Origin: Tyto alba
Taxonomy: Eukaryota; Chordata; Aves; Strigiformes; Tytonidae
Assembly: GCF_018691265.1 (NCBI RefSeq)
Contig: NW_024881278.1
Location: 372,001-436,000 of the forward strand
Length of the DNA stretch: 64,000 nucleotides
Direction: 5' to 3'
Both the position numbers and the translations under genes were made by a program. The notes beneath the pieces are model-generated. The model saw nothing but the letters and a program-made list of their open reading frames with translations, was not told the origin of the DNA and made no database searches. This document shows, piece after piece, positions 27,101 to 42,100 of this stretch (the stretch's first letter is position 1; every line of letters starts with the position of its first letter).

Positions 27101-30100
27101 TTCCTCACTTGAGTAGCATGACCCTGTTCCCAGAAGTATGTCATGGTACTTGGAGGGATCCTACCCTCTGTGTGTTCCAGGTAAGTCAGCGGAGTACTGC
27201 ATTGGATGAGGTATTAGGTGCAGGGTGTGCACCCCCATGGCCTTTAACAAACACTAGTTAGGAAAGCCCCACTGTCATCTTCTGGGGACATAATGAATGG
27301 AGTGAGAGAAACAAAAACCTCGTGATGTTTAAGATGTGCAGAGCTCTGCGTCTAGGGCAAGATAACCCCATGCATCAGACCAGGCTGGGAGATTTGGGTT
27401 GGGCAGCAGCCCTGGTATGAACTTGGGGTTATAGTCAATGCCAGGATAAAGATGAGCTGGCAGCATGCTCTCATGGCAAACAAGGCAAACCCTGACCTGA
27501 ACTATATTAGGAGCTGCATGGTCAGCCAAACCAGGGGAGTTATTTTTCCCCCTTCTGTTCAGTGTTGATGAGGCCCCATCTGGACCCACGCTGGGTCCTC
27601 AGTTCAGGATGAATGTGGGGAAACTGGGAAGGCACTAGCTGAGACTACCAAGATGGTGGCCTGGAGCATCACATCTGTGAGGAGAGGGAGATTGACTTGG
27701 GTAGTCTGAGAAGGAGGCTAGGGATTGATCTAATAATGCTACCGCTTGAAGGGGACTCAAAATGATGAAGCCAAACTCTTCTTGTTAGCATCAAATAATG
27801 TAAGGAAGCACAACAGCCACAAACAGCCGACATAGGAAAAAAGGCACGTCTAGCATGCTTTTCTCAGTTGGCACCTATCAGTAGGTGAGAAATGGCCAAA
27901 GATTGCTGCATGCTACCAGTAGCCTTGTCTGTCTTGAATTAGTCTTATGTCTTTTTGAACCCATTTGACCTTGCATCTTGTGATAGTGAGTCCCATCATT
28001 CGATGATGTGCTATGTGGAAAAGTACTTTTTTTGCTAGTCTGAGACCTTGGTCATGTTTCCTAGCTCTTGTAATGTTGACAGTGAATAATCTGGAGTGTT
28101 ACTACGCACACTACTGCCAGGCCTACACAAATACATGTCCTTCCTAGTATACTCTTAAGACAGCTAGCAAGAGCACTGACAGCCCTGCGTAGAGCTCTGA
28201 AATGTCTCCTGCTTGTAAGCCATGTGGTAGTGGATAGCAGATAGTGGAGCCAGCCCTTCAACTCTGTGCATATCCAGGGAGTAGTCTCCAAAATGGCAGT
28301 CTGTAACTGCCTAGTGTCACTGGCATAGTGTGGGTGAGGAGAGAGTTTTCAGCCTACTTTGAAAGCCTTCTACTAGGACAACGGGCTTACGGGGTTGTTG
28401 TGCCAGAGGAAGGTGCTGGTGGGAACGACTGTATTGTCTCTTCAGAGTGGATCCCACCGTCCCGTATAGATGTTGCACTGGGTGTTGGAGACACCTCTTG
28501 GCTCGTACACTGGGAGGTGAGACCTTTGTACAGCTTCACCAGGGATGACCTGAGGGAGGAGAAATCCATCGTCGTGCTAAGAAATAAGGCAGGGAATGAG
28601 CACGAGCATGTAGAATCTCAGAAAACAGGGTTGGGAGGGACCTTAATATTCCTGTTCATCTCTTCCCACCCCAAGGAGAGAGCTGTTCCCCCTACTCTGT
28701 CCTAGTCAGCAGGGCATCCTGCTTTCTGTCCTGTTCTTAATGTTCCTCCTGATAGCAGTCCCTCCCCAGCAGTCTGCTCCAGCCCTTTACCACCCTCCAT
28801 ATTTGGAAGCTTCCCTTGATCTTGTCCTGCTCCCCAAATGAATCATCGCAAGGAGCAAAAGCAACCAGATTTTGATTTTAGTAAAAAGTCTCGATTTCAA
28901 GGAACAATTCCGAACCACAACTTGAGAATCTACATTCAGAGTCATTTCTATCACTGTTCATCCCAAACAGGTTATGTATGGGAGGCTTTTGTTTCTCCCA
29001 CCCCACTCCCCCAGTAAAATAAGATAACACTATTCTTTCTCAGTCTTAGTTTATGAGGGCTTCAGGCAACAGTCTTGGTGTTCACCAGGGCCCAGAGCTG
29101 CCAAAGCAGCTGAAGTCCCCATGTGTTCTCCCACTGGGGAGCGACTTTGCCATCAGCTTAAGGAATCAAATGTTCTCATGAAACATGTGGCTGCTATGTT
29201 TAGAAGGATTAAAATGATTTTCCTTTCACTCTCAGACAGAAGGGTCCACCCCCAAATCTGACCTCAGCTTGGAGGACAAATGCCAATAGTGGGCCTTCTC
29301 CATCATTCATATGCAAAGGGCTTTGTTTTGTTTCAACAGAGCAGTGTGCCTGTTGATCTTGCCTGGATCCTAAACACCCTGTTGCCAGGCTTCCCCGACA
29401 CCTCCCTTTCCCTGGTGATAGAGGGAATGAGCTGATGTTGTGCTTACTTCTTCAGCTTTTTCCTCTTCTGTATAAGCAGGTCTTCATTGCATTGGAAGAG
29501 GAGGCTATAGTGTGAGATGAAAACCCGGAGGCGCTGCACACACACCAGCAGCAGGTAATAATCAGGATGCTCTTGCTCCGTGAACTTCAGGACATTCTGA
29601 GGCACAGAGAAGAGCAGACTGTTTGGAGGGTGTCCTAACCCTTTCTGGGTAGAAGGTGCTATTGGCACCATGGATTAGTGATATGGAGTGCCCATAACAC
29701 TGCCCTGTGGGAGCTCTTCTAGGCAGTTACTGAGGGACTTTCACAGGGCCTGCGTCCTACTAATACAGTGCAAATACACAAGTAACCACTGTAAATGTAA
29801 TAATGGGGATGTGTGGGTGATGCACTAGTTGAGTTCAGCACTGAGTAAACAAACCAATCTCTTGTTTTTTTACAAGGCTTGCTTTGCGTCATTTGTCTTG
29901 GCTGGAACATTTTAGAACAATTCAGATAACCCTCCTGGGAACCAGAACTCTTTTTATTACCAGGCTCTGTGTAGGAAAGGTTGTTGGGCCCTAGGAGCCT
30001 CTAGTCCTCTCAGTCTCTCAGCTAACAGGCATGTGGACAACTCAAAGGGGTCAGCTCTGTTTCAGGAGTTAGGTCAGAGCTCACAGTAGATGTGCCCCAT

Positions 30101-33100
30101 CTCTGGCCTCCTGTTCTCCCAGAGCAGCAGGCAGCAGAGCTTTCGGCTTCCCAGGGGACAAAAGTTGGTTCTGTCAGGCCAAATGGAGAAACTGGCAAAT
30201 AGAAGCAGGCTTCAAGTGAAAACGGTGAAAATAAATTCTTAGCTGGCTTTCCCTTTCAAAAGGTTTTTTTCAGAGAGCTCACTGGGTTAGCCAGAAGCCC
30301 TGTACCTGTACAGGCCTGAATACCATCTCTGAGTTAAGTCACATGTGATAAGAGTTCAACAAGACAGTTTCCATCCTGGGGCCCTACCTGTAGATGAATA
30401 AGGTATTCAGGGATTCGCTGGACTATATGGAAGAACAGAATGTAGAGATCAGACTTGATTTCTTCTTCTACCTGAAGTAAAGAAAGCAGCTTCAGTGTCT
30501 CTCCCACCCATAAAACATGTATACTTCCAAATGGTTCTGGGGTTTAGTGAGTAGTTATGCTGTAAGTAGTTACAACAGTTCACAGGAGCACACCAGTCAA
30601 GTGGCAGTTGTGCATGACAATACACCAGTCATCTTGCTTCTGGAAGGGATATTTGCAGCTCCTTCCACCAGCAATACTAGTTCTAAGGATGAAATTCCTT
30701 AGGTTAGGGATCCTCTATGAGGGACACTCAGACTAATTAAGTAGGGGTGTATGTTTAAAGAAACTAAATAAGTTTCATTGAAATCCCAGGTAGATGCTGC
30801 TGTTTGGACTGAAGTTCTTAGTTTAGGGCCAAATTGAACAAAATGCAATTGACTTCTCAATTAAGATGTGTTGGAAGCGAGCTAGTGTAGTTTAGTTATT
30901 GCACTTGAAAATTACCTTTATTTTTAACTTTCCTAGTTTAAACCAAGAATCAAGAGCATGAGACCAAATACCTGAAGCTGAACTTGAGGATGTTTTCCCT
31001 CTAAGCACTTACAGCCTCACTCTTGGTCTCCCTGTTAGGATGAGTCTACCATTTTCCAGGAGACACCATTTGCTAGGGACAGGTCTGGATAGCGTGTGCA
31101 TAGGCAAGCTTTCTGGGAGGTTTGATCTGAGACATTATTTCATGTCACAGCAGAAATACAGCTTTGGTTACTCACAGTGATGAACACATTAAGGCTGCCT
31201 TTTGTAGGTGCATGCCAGCCATGGCAACGTTCAGGAAACTGGCATTTGGTAACAGAACAAGTGGATTGGCAGAAGAGTCCTATCATGGGCAGGCATAATG
31301 GGAAGAGATCCAGGCTTGCATGTTGCCATTATGTGTCTGTGAAGCAGGCAGGAAGTTTACCTCCTTCAGGATCACCACGTGGATCAGAGAGATGCATTCT
31401 GGCAGGTCCCTCAGGTAGGCAACATAGTAGTCCAGAAAATTATTCTTACAAAAGGAAAAAATAAAAGAACAAAGAAACTTGAGAGATTCTTGGTCATAGA
31501 GCCAGTCAGAATGAGAAACTGTTGATTTCCCCACCATCACTCCTGGGACCTCATCACTGCAGCCGAGCAGCTAACTCTGTGAAGCTTTCAGGTCTTGGGA
31601 CTTCTCAAGAAAAGATGTTTAATAAAATGTGTTCAGCTGTTGAGCACAGTGTATAAAGCATTATAGCAGATGGGAGGGGTAGAGAAGCTGGGGATGAAGA
31701 AGCTTTTTTTATTTAAGACTCTTAAAATTTGTAAAGCATCAGATAAGTTTCTACATATCCTTCCAGGAGAGGTCCCACTGCTTGCCAGGGGTTAGGCAGA
31801 CCTTCACCCTGAGAAGGAGGTGCTGTTTTGCTTAGGGCTACAAAAAATACAGGATAAGGGGCCTGCCCACCCGCTCATCATAACTCTGAGCAAAGTGTAT
31901 TGGGGAAGAGAAGCATGAGAAATACACTCTTTTCACACCCTCGTGATGAATACAGACATCCAAGTTGTCAAGGCTTACCTGGGACTTCTGCAACCAAGTC
32001 TAGGTCTCGTGCGTTTATTACCGGGCTGTGTTACGTGGCTGCATGCCCCCAGGTGGGTCTGGTGTCTGGGCCCCCCTGACCAACCAAGTACTACAACAGA
32101 GGGGCTACCGTGCACTGGGACTCTGCTCAGAGGAGGCTGGCTGAAGGGCCTTACCCTAGCCACAGCTCCCCAGCACAACCCCTCTGCTGCAATGGATCTT
32201 GGCCCACCTGTGGGCCATTAGCACAACACAAACCATAGCCAAAGAGTCCAGAGGTCTGTAACATACCTCATCATTTGTTAACTTCAGGAAGATGTCTCCT
32301 AGGATCCCTTGTCGTGGCCAGCTCAGGACTCGTTCTTGTAGAGCGTGAAGTAAATCAACATGCTGCTGGACCAGGTACCGCAAAGAGTTGGGGAAGAAAC
32401 TGAAAGGAGGTGATATCAGACTGGTTACACAGAGCAGAAGCACAGCCCTAACATGTACTGCTGAAGCATGCATTCATGAGTGGTCAACACAAGCTTGCTT
32501 TAAACCCAGATATTAACTACCTTTATTGGAGTCCAGGGTGCACCAGAAGGCCCTGTTTTGGCTGCTGTGTGCATGCAGGTACCCTCTCCAGTAAGCTATT
32601 ATTACAGTGTTTTGAAGGTTTCTTAGTCTGACTCTCTGGTGCACTGTGTAGCTGACCAAGATTTGCAGAACTGAAAAGCCCAAGGCAATGCTGCTGTGGC
32701 TAATGAAACAGGACCATGGTCCTGTGCCATCCCATAGTGCTTCTAGGAAAGCTCCTCAGCTTTGTATGTTGTCTCATTTGTCAGGCCCTTTAACAAGCCA
32801 CCCCACTGATGGTCAAAATGTGGTACTACCTTTCTGTCATTTCATGCCAATTTCATTCAGAATCAGAATGAAGATGTCGAATATCGAAATGTTTTGTCAG
32901 ATGGAAAGGTCCCAGGGACAAAGAGTGAAAATAAAAACTCGCTTTGGACTATCATGCTTCAGTTTGAACTGGGTGTGTCATGTAACCGCTTAAATGAGTC
33001 CACATCAACCCATGTACTACATGTCCCACAGTGGACTTCTGTCAAATGACTCCTTGGATGCGGTACTCCTAGGGACAGTGGAAAGAGCCAAAAGAGAGAG

Positions 33101-36100
33101 AGCTAGCAAAGGCTGGGCTACGCAGATGTGCTTAGGGGCTGGGAACTCCCAGGCCAAAGCTGAGCAACTGGGGAGAGCTGTCGGAGCTACCCCATCCTGG
33201 GAACTGAGCTGCCACGGGAGATGGCCTTTGCAAAGGGCTGGGTTTAACTGCTAGGCTGGGTCAGTCTCACTGGTCTTGTATTTGTGTGTAAATACGTGTG
33301 TATGTCTGTGTATATCGATACCTGATGGATGGCAGCCACTAGCCAGGGGCTTATGCCCACACCAGCTTCTAGCACTGGAGCTGTGGACTGGGAGAAGCAG
33401 GCAGTGAATGCACAAAGCTTTATTTCTGCCCACACAGGAGGCGTGTTGAAAGAAGAATAGGAAACTGATAGGACTCGGGAGGAGACTGAAATGAAGTAGC
33501 AGTGAAACAGTTTGGGATGCAAGGTGGATGAGATGCAAGGACAGGCAGGAAAGTCTTTTATCACTGCAAAAACCTCCCAATCTCTCCAGTTTTCAACTAG
33601 AAATAAGCTCTAAGTGTTCAAAGATCTCTGGATGAAAGAAAAGTGGGAAAGAGAATGATGCAGAAAGAATATTGACTGAAGAAAACTCCCCGAAAGAGAG
33701 AGCACACTAAATCAAATACCTTCTCTCTTTGGTGCTCCTTTTCACATCTGGCCCTTGCAATGTGGCCTTGATCTTCAGGATTAGGGAAAGGTTGATGACA
33801 TATTTCCTTTCTGACTCCAGCAGCTCCAAAGCGATGTTCTGCCTTTTGGCTTCCAGAAGATAATGGTTAAGTTTAAAAATAAGGAAATGCTGACCTCAAG
33901 AACAGCCTTATGTTAGACTGGTGATCTGACATTAAATCATGAAATGAGAAACTGTCGAAAAGTGACATTAATCTTGTCTTTGTATGTCTACTTTCTCCAA
34001 AATATAAAATTCTAGCATGATGCTACAGCTTGCCCATACATGGCTGGAGCCACAGTTTGCTAAGAAGGCTCCAAAGTAAATGTGGTTTCCCATACGAATA
34101 CCAATTTTTTTTTTCTAAGGATAACAAAACAAGCAATCAAAGGCCAAAGAACTCATACCAGAGATTCACATCCAGTTTCCTGCAGAATGAGCATTTTTCA
34201 CCCGCTTCAGTAACTACACTGTCGCAATCCTATCAGCACGCTGAACCTTACAGGTCTTGGAAAGGAGAGTGGATGTTCTGGGTGCAGAGTGATTCTGTCA
34301 GTGGCACAGACCAGCAAATACAAAAGCCAGAAGTCCTGGAGACTGGGCCCTGAGACATTCCCCCCTAGCAGGCAAAACTGGCTTGTGTGTCTCCCTTGGT
34401 AGAAGCTGATTACTGACAGCTCACACCAGATGAGAACAAGCCTCTCTAGCCAGAGTTTTCCACTGTCCTTACCAGCCAAAGAGGGTTCACATATAATGTC
34501 TGCTGAGCTGTATCTGCTTTGGCCCATGTCTTTCCCTCTCTCTGGTTGCTCTTTAGAAATGTATTCATCTCCCCAGTCCTTGGTGTCCTTGGGCTGCTTC
34601 CACACCGTTGATGACAGATGCACTTTTGGCTGCCCCTCTGTTGTCAAGGAAGGCTTGAGGCTATCATCTGTCTCTGTGGTTGCTCCTGCAATGACAAACA
34701 GTTGTATGGATCTTGACATCAGTTGACAGGTTATGCTACAGCAGGCACCTTACCTGCATTATCATCCATTTGAAGTACTGGAAGGAGAGTTTGAAGCATT
34801 CTCTGTGCTTCACAAGGGCTGTAGCCTTGTAGCATTAAGTCACAAACAGAAGTGCAGTTGGTAAGCACTTTGGCAGAACAAGGTTTGCACTCTTTCAGCA
34901 TTTATTTTCAGACCAAATAAGGGCCAAAATTAGATGCATGTTAAAAAAAGAAAAAACATATATTCTAAGTGTAGTTGCACTTCAGAGTTTTGGGACACTT
35001 CAGGACCTAGTAATCTGACACTTATTGGCAGGTATTATAGAAACAGAAAGTATTATTATAATTTGGCCTTAAATGCCATTCTCAATGGATATAAGCATTC
35101 ATGGGTTTTAAAATTTTTGTTAGCATGATGTGATTATGCAGCAGCAGCAGGACTCGTAGTCTGAGGCTATTAAAGAGAAGGTAGGGGAGGTTGCAGGTGC
35201 ATTAGAGCCATTGGGCTAGAATTGCTTTAATGCAAATACTTTGTGTTGCAATGAACCATTTTCTGTAGCTTTTGTTCTCGCTCTTTTTTTTTTTTTTTTT
35301 TTTTTTTCAAGTGGATTCAAGCAAAAGAGCCATCCAGAACAGTGAGGGCTTCTAGTGAATAATGAAAACATCTAATTGCTATTTTCATGTATCCTTTTGC
35401 TGGCCAGGATCCTTAGTATCCCCTTATGATACCATTCCCTTACTTCTGACCAATTTTTATTTTTGCCCAAAAAACTCCTCTGTTACTATTCAGACATGTC
35501 CATAAGGAATCTGGAAGCTGGTGGGCAAATAAACAGCTCACCAGTTCTACTGGTATGTAGTCCCTGCAAAGACCATCTTTTCCCAAGTGGCAAAATGGTG
35601 TTCTCGTTCTTTGCCACATCAGTAAGCCTCAGTTCTTCCTTTCTGCAAAGGCACTTAAAACCTGTGAAAGCAGCAGCAGAAAAACTTTCTTGCCAAATAT
35701 CAATCCTTTGCATTGTCTGGCAGGTATTTGACACTTCAGGGTTACAGGTGTCTCAACTGCAAGTATGAAAATGGCTGTACATGGCAAAGTGAAAGACATT
35801 CCTTTAAAATGTGTGCCCTGAAAGCATTTCTTCAGTGCAGTAAAGCAAGCACTCTGAATCATTGTCCTACTGTTTTTTGGCAGTTCAGTATTTTCCTACC
35901 TGGACCTGCTATGATTTTCACATTTCCTTCTCCCATTGGCATGATCCTGGTGTCAGATCCTGTTGAAGAAAAAAGGGAAACTTTACAAGAGAAGACAGCT
36001 GTAGAGCATGCTTCCTCCTGCCAAGACCAGTCGGTGTGGTTAGATCCTCCATTCTTTCACATTTTTGATATGGAAACACCCCTGTTAGATCCTCCACTAG

Positions 36101-39100
36101 CCTGTTTTGGGTCTTGTGATCTTTGTTTCAGTAGCAGCTGCGGGCAGGCTAACGTGGGGGTCCCTGTTGTGCTTGGTGATGTATGACTGCAGAGGAACAT
36201 TAGCAGTCTTGACTTGCCTTTGCTCAGTAGGTGCAGGTAGAAGGCATCCAGCAGGCAGAACAAGAGGATGGAAGCATGACACAGAGACACGGCTGCCATT
36301 TTGGGTGGAAAGGAGCTTACTGAAGAGGGGTGAGATGACTAGAAAGAAAGGGACAGTGGGAGAAGTAGGAGAGAGAGGTGGATGTGCAAGAGGGATGTGA
36401 GGGAGGAGAGGGCTAACATACCACCTCACAGTAGGGCAGAGGTGGAGCTGTGGCTGGCCAGATTCTGAGCAAAACAGAGTAGAATATACCACATAGTTTT
36501 CATCCAATCTCTGCCTTTGATGACATTTTAAATATATGTTTTTAGTGTCTTCCTATCTGAACGGCAAGTGAGTGACAGACCAGTTTAGATCCCCAGAGTC
36601 AGTTATACAAAACAAGGGCTCTGGTCCATCACCTTTGCTTTAATTCCAACCTTCACAAGTGTTTGGCAGTTGACAGTGTTTTCCTGGTCAATGTGTATTC
36701 CTAACATCATGGGTCAGCAGCTTCTGCAGCTAACAAGGAGCAGTGATTCTCCTAGCAGAGTGTATATATGCAAGGAGCAGTGACACCAATAACCTAGTGT
36801 GTGTATATGTACCAGCTCCCCTGTCCCCTTGTCAAATCAACCACTGGTATGAGCCAAGTGTTCTCTGTCAGCCCAATCCCTGTGATCGTCCTTTCTGTGC
36901 CCTGCTCCCTTAAATGGAAACAAATCATGGAATCATAGAATGGTTTGGGTTGGAAGGGACATAAAAAATCATCTGGTTTCAACCCCCCTGCCGTGGGCAG
37001 GGACACCTTCCACTAGATTCAACCTGGACTTTAGCACTTCCAGGGAGCGGGATATGCGCAAATTCTCTGGACAACCTGTTCCAGTGTCTCACCACCCTCA
37101 AAATAAAGAATTTCTTCCTTATATTTAATCTAAATCCACCCTCTTTCAGTTTAAAACTGTTACCCCTCGTTCCATCACTACAATCCCTGATAGAGTCCCT
37201 CCCTGTCTTTCATCTAGGCCCCTTTAAGTACTGGACTTTAAATACTGGCTGTTATAAGGTCTCCCCAGAGCCTTCTCTTCTCTAGGCTGAACACCCCCAA
37301 CTCTCTCAGCCTGTCCTCATAAGTGCTCCAGCCCCTTGATCATCCTCGTGGCCCTCCTCTGGACACAATCAGGCAGGTCTATGCCTTTACATTGGGGTTC
37401 CTAGAGCTGGACACAGTACTCCAGGCGGGATCTCACAAGAGTGTAGTGGAGGGATTGTAGTATTTTTATCAGGGCTCCTGCTTGCCTTTGTGTTTGTGCC
37501 ACTAGCATTACAGGGATGAAGATTCAGCCTGCTTCCCTTTCCTCGGAGGAGGCAAGCAACAGTCTTTGGGATAGTGTTCACAGGGCAGCATCTCCTGAAT
37601 CCAGGCCAGCACCAAGGCTGCTACCCTGTGACACTGCTGAGGTGCGTGCACGAACCTGGGAGTGGTGCTGTTGAGAGCAGCACCCCCATTCTCTTTTTGT
37701 GCTGCTGGCGCCTGAGGAAAACATGGCATCCTCTTACTCTACTGACCTTTTTCTGGATTTTTTTTCCTGAGGAAGGCACTGCATTTGCCTACTCTATTTC
37801 CTACCTTTTTCATAAGTCACGTTGTGTAAAAGACTTGTAAAATCTTCGTTGATCAGCACAGGTTCTGGGAGGTTAATGGATCGAAATGGGCTGCCCTGGA
37901 GAGGTGTAGGCACTGTCTGTGACCCATGGTCATCCTTCTGTGCTCTTCTGTACAAATACAAAGAATGAGACAGTTGGAAAGTATGAATGCTACAGGTGAA
38001 GCTCCTATACTACAGTTGTGGCAGACATCAGTATAAGTACAAGAACAGAGTCAGAAGTAGGACAACTCCAGCAGAGATCAGGAAAGGAGTTGGTTTTGAT
38101 GTAGTTGGCTTTGATTGCAGTTCATGAACAACGTTCTGAAAGTAACTTCCACTGGCTATAGGGAAAGTTTATTTCAGCTCTGTTCTTTTGCAGAGCATAT
38201 TCCATCTAATTAAATGGCTTAATTAGCTAAGGGGCTAGCCTAGATTTACAAAGTGTTTGCATCAAAACAGCTGTACACACATTAAAACTCTGTTTTCAGA
38301 AGGAGGCTAATCAGGGCCAAGGTGGACAAGCAGTCTGCTTCATCACAGCAACAGTGTGGCCCACCAGTGTGCAAACATGCTCCTGCATGACCCTGCTCAG
38401 AGAAAAAAAGACTGGTGACAGGAAAGCAGAGCATGACTGCTTCATCAGAAGCCCAATGAATCCTGCATGCTTGGAAAGGGAAACTGCAATGCTATTGTCT
38501 GGATGGGGGGTGATTTAGCAAGAGCTTGTAATGGTGAAGGCTCCTACCTTTCAACAGTATTGCTGCCCCAACATGTCTCTAACAGGTCTGAGTATTTCAC
38601 CAGGCCCTGGTTTCCCTGAGAGCTGATGGGGCTGTTTTGCTGTTGGAATCCCAATGAGTTGTTGCTGGTTTTCTGCTGTTTGCTCTGTGGGGTATGCATC
38701 TAAAAGCCTGGGGTAAACTGAAGGCTAGAGCTTCCAGTAATATTCAGGATAGATACACACGTCCATCCAGGGAAAGGTTAAGATATTAAGCTATAAGGAA
38801 ATGAACAAAATGGACACTAGTGCTAATTAGCACTTCTGGAGCCCTGGAGTTTGGGCCCTTACTTAGCTTTCACTTTCCGTGATTCCCGCCGCTTCTCTTG
38901 CTGCAGCTGCTCAATTTTCTGTTGCATTTCCTCTTGCTTGGCACTGATTTCTTCAATCATTGACTTTGCATCGCTGAGCTCCTCCTGAGAAACAGGCAAA
39001 AGCACAGCATTCCCAGGGTGCCCATCAGCCTTACATATCACAGCTTTGAATGCTGGCTGGTGTGCACTAGAGATGCTTCAGGGTGCTGTGGAGAGTGGCC

Positions 39101-42100
39101 CTGTGATTAGACACTCTTCCCTTTCAAGTCCAGTGTGTGTAATACATGCCACACGCAGCATGGCAATCCTTAATTCAACTACAGGCAACTCACCCAAGCC
39201 AGCGTGATGTCACATGTTAAGGCACTGGTGGGAGATGGAGACACAGGGCTTCATCCACCACCAGTCCAAAGCACTGGGAGGACTTCTACTTTTAATGGCA
39301 TTCGGAGGTAGGCCTGAGGAAGCACGTTTCCCTCTGAAGTTCTCCAGCATGTGTATTAACATGTTGCACTTGGTTCAGATCCCAGTGTGATCACTCACAT
39401 GTATAAGCTTTTGCCAGTCAGGCCTTGGAGCTGTCTTTTTAGCCTGGTTTCCTAAGGAAACGAGGCCCTCCGTAACCTCCCTGTCAGCACATCCTCCCCC
39501 AGGCAGTTTCAACCAAGCCTTTCTTGGATGTAGAGCTCTCCGATGCATGAAGTAAGTTCCTGCAGGTTTCATCAATGTGAGCAGCAGAATGGAAGAGAGA
39601 GACTCAAGAGTTTCTTGTGAATCGAAGGAGAGGGATTTTCCCCAGTCAAGGAGGTGGCTTCACTGGGAGCTCAACATCTGGACAGTCAACACAGGCACGA
39701 GGCAGAGGAAGAGCAGCCTTTGCCCCTCCTGTTGTTTGTGTAATTCCTTGTATCTGGATTTTAAAACCCCTTTTTACCCCATAACTATGTCCTGGATAAC
39801 CCTGCCTCTGGTTGCTTTGAGACCTCTGCCATGTACCCTTACACCTCCTGTTGTCTCCCTTGCTCATCTCGGACCACAGGGCTCCTTTTGCCCAGTGCCA
39901 TCCGTCTCTCCCTGTCACAGGGTCAGTAACAGGATTTTCCAGTAAGCAGCTCTCTTTAACTTCACAATGTATTATTGACTCAGCAAAACCCCAGGGGGAA
40001 AATTTACCATAAAAACAATAAAACAGTTCCTCTGCCTGCCTCCTCCCAGGCAGTCATCCAGTTTTTGCATCAAGATGCTGGCTAGTTTAAAGTGTACATC
40101 AAGCCTTCTTGCTAGGCTCTCCCTCCAGTCCTTTGTCTTTATCCTCTTGGGCCAGATCAAACCAGGCAGCACTTCCTCCCAGCCATGTGGGAATGCAACT
40201 TGAAAAGGCTTTAGGGTTTTGTGTTAATTCCCTGCTCCCCAGAGGCTTTGGTTCCTGCAGGAAATGCAGGAGACCTGACCCAGGGAGAAGTATGCCACGG
40301 TGGCCCAGCAGCAGCCTGTGAACGGGCCATATGCCTGTTGCACCTGCAGCCCAGAGCAAGGGTTGCTTGTGCCCATGGTAGCTCCCAGCATGACCTCGTG
40401 GTCCATCCATAAGGTTAAACAGGCCAGGGCATGGGTTACATTTGGGTTGGAGTAGTCGGAGGAGACACAAAGCCAAAGGAAGTGCACCAGATATGTCTGA
40501 AACAATTGCCAACTCATTTTCTTTGCAAGCAGGTAGGGTTGCTGGAGGCAGGGGAATGCTGCCCCATGCCACCTGAGCTGATGTGGCAGGTACGCAGCTC
40601 CCCCCCAGGTAACACTCCTACCTTGAACGTGTTGAGGGAATTCTTCATCTCTGCCACTTTCTCTTCCATGGCACAGCGGCAGCTCTTGACCTTCTCCTCC
40701 AGGGCGTACTCGCCATGCTGGATTCGTGACAGCTCCTGCATTGCTTCTGTGAAACCCGCCTTCAACTCAGAGGCTAATGCCTGCAACTAGAGGAACCACA
40801 AACACAGTGGGTTCAGTCCCTCCTCCCAGATGCAGGTGGCTGTGTCCCTGAGGGTCACCCACGGTTCAGAGTGGCATGGAGGCTGGGTGTAACCCATCCT
40901 GTAAGGTGCTGTCCTCTTTCTCATCCTCCTGTCATGGCTGGGAGACATGGAGGGAGGTTCGGCCACTGCTGCAGCCTCAGTGTAGGGTAAGAGGTATTTG
41001 TCTTGGGCAATCAATGTGCCCCTTTTTAGATTTAACATTTTTCTAGGCTCCCTGGCAGTTTGCAGCCTGTCAGTCTGTAGAAGGAGAGGACAGCCTGAAA
41101 CATGCCAAGAAGGTTTGCAATAATATCAGCCAGTATATCAATCCCCAAAGCAGCTGAGCAATCAAGAACATGTCTGGTTTTGAGCAAGTCCTCCTTCCCT
41201 TAAGCTTTTGGGGCTGGTGCTCTCCCCAGATGGGTCTAACACCTCCTCTCTCCCCAGGGGCTGTGGAGAAGCTCCGTCCTTGGTCAGTGAGTTCTTTCCA
41301 GGGAAGGAGGCAGCTCTTTAACTTGTGAAGGGGAGGGAGCAGGAGGTTCTCTCCTGGCCTGCAGTGACACTGTGCCCACTCTACCTGTTTTCCATCCCTA
41401 GAGGCCCTAGTGCTGCTGGAAGTGCTCACAACCTAAGCTCGAGACAGCTGGTTGATAGCCAGGTGAAGCAGGAGTCAGGCTGGCATAGTGAGCAGGCAAG
41501 GCAGGTGTGGAGGTGGGCAGTATGGGGGGGTAGGCAGCTTGCAGAGGATAGGGGATACCCTCTTTGGGGGCTGCTTGGGCTGGCAACCCTGAACCCTGCC
41601 CCCCGCACTGTGAGCAGGGCGCTCATTCTGCCTGCACAAAGCCCACAGCGAGGTCACAGCCCAAGGCGCTTCGGTACCAGTGGTTTTTACCTTTACAACA
41701 GAAATTCGGCCTAACATCTGGTTATAAACTGAGTCCAAAACTGGAGCACTGATGGTAAGAGGACAGCCACCCCGGGGAACTCAGGCGCTTGAGTCCTGTA
41801 AATGGAGCAGAGATGGCTTCCGATACCTCAGGGCAATGGCATGCACCATCCTCTGATCAAGACTGGCAGAGTCTTTACAGAGGACGTCTGCTTGACATCC
41901 CCACTCCTACCCCAGTGATTACCCCACAATCCCCGGTCTGGTTTGGCTGGACACACATTCCCAGAGCTGCCTGGGTAGGAGAAACAGGGCTGACAGGAGC
42001 TGGGACAGGGCAGAGGGGAGCAGGAGGCTGAGGACATCTTCCCTCCTCAGGCAGTCAATCCTGACTCCCCAAGCCCACTGGAGCTCCAGACCCCTTGGTT

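Noticed and set aside
34207..34472. extension of the ARHGEF33 exon reading frame beyond 34473
   Set aside because: The donor GTAAGG at 34472 leads in phase to the DH-domain exon at 33849; the extension is intron.
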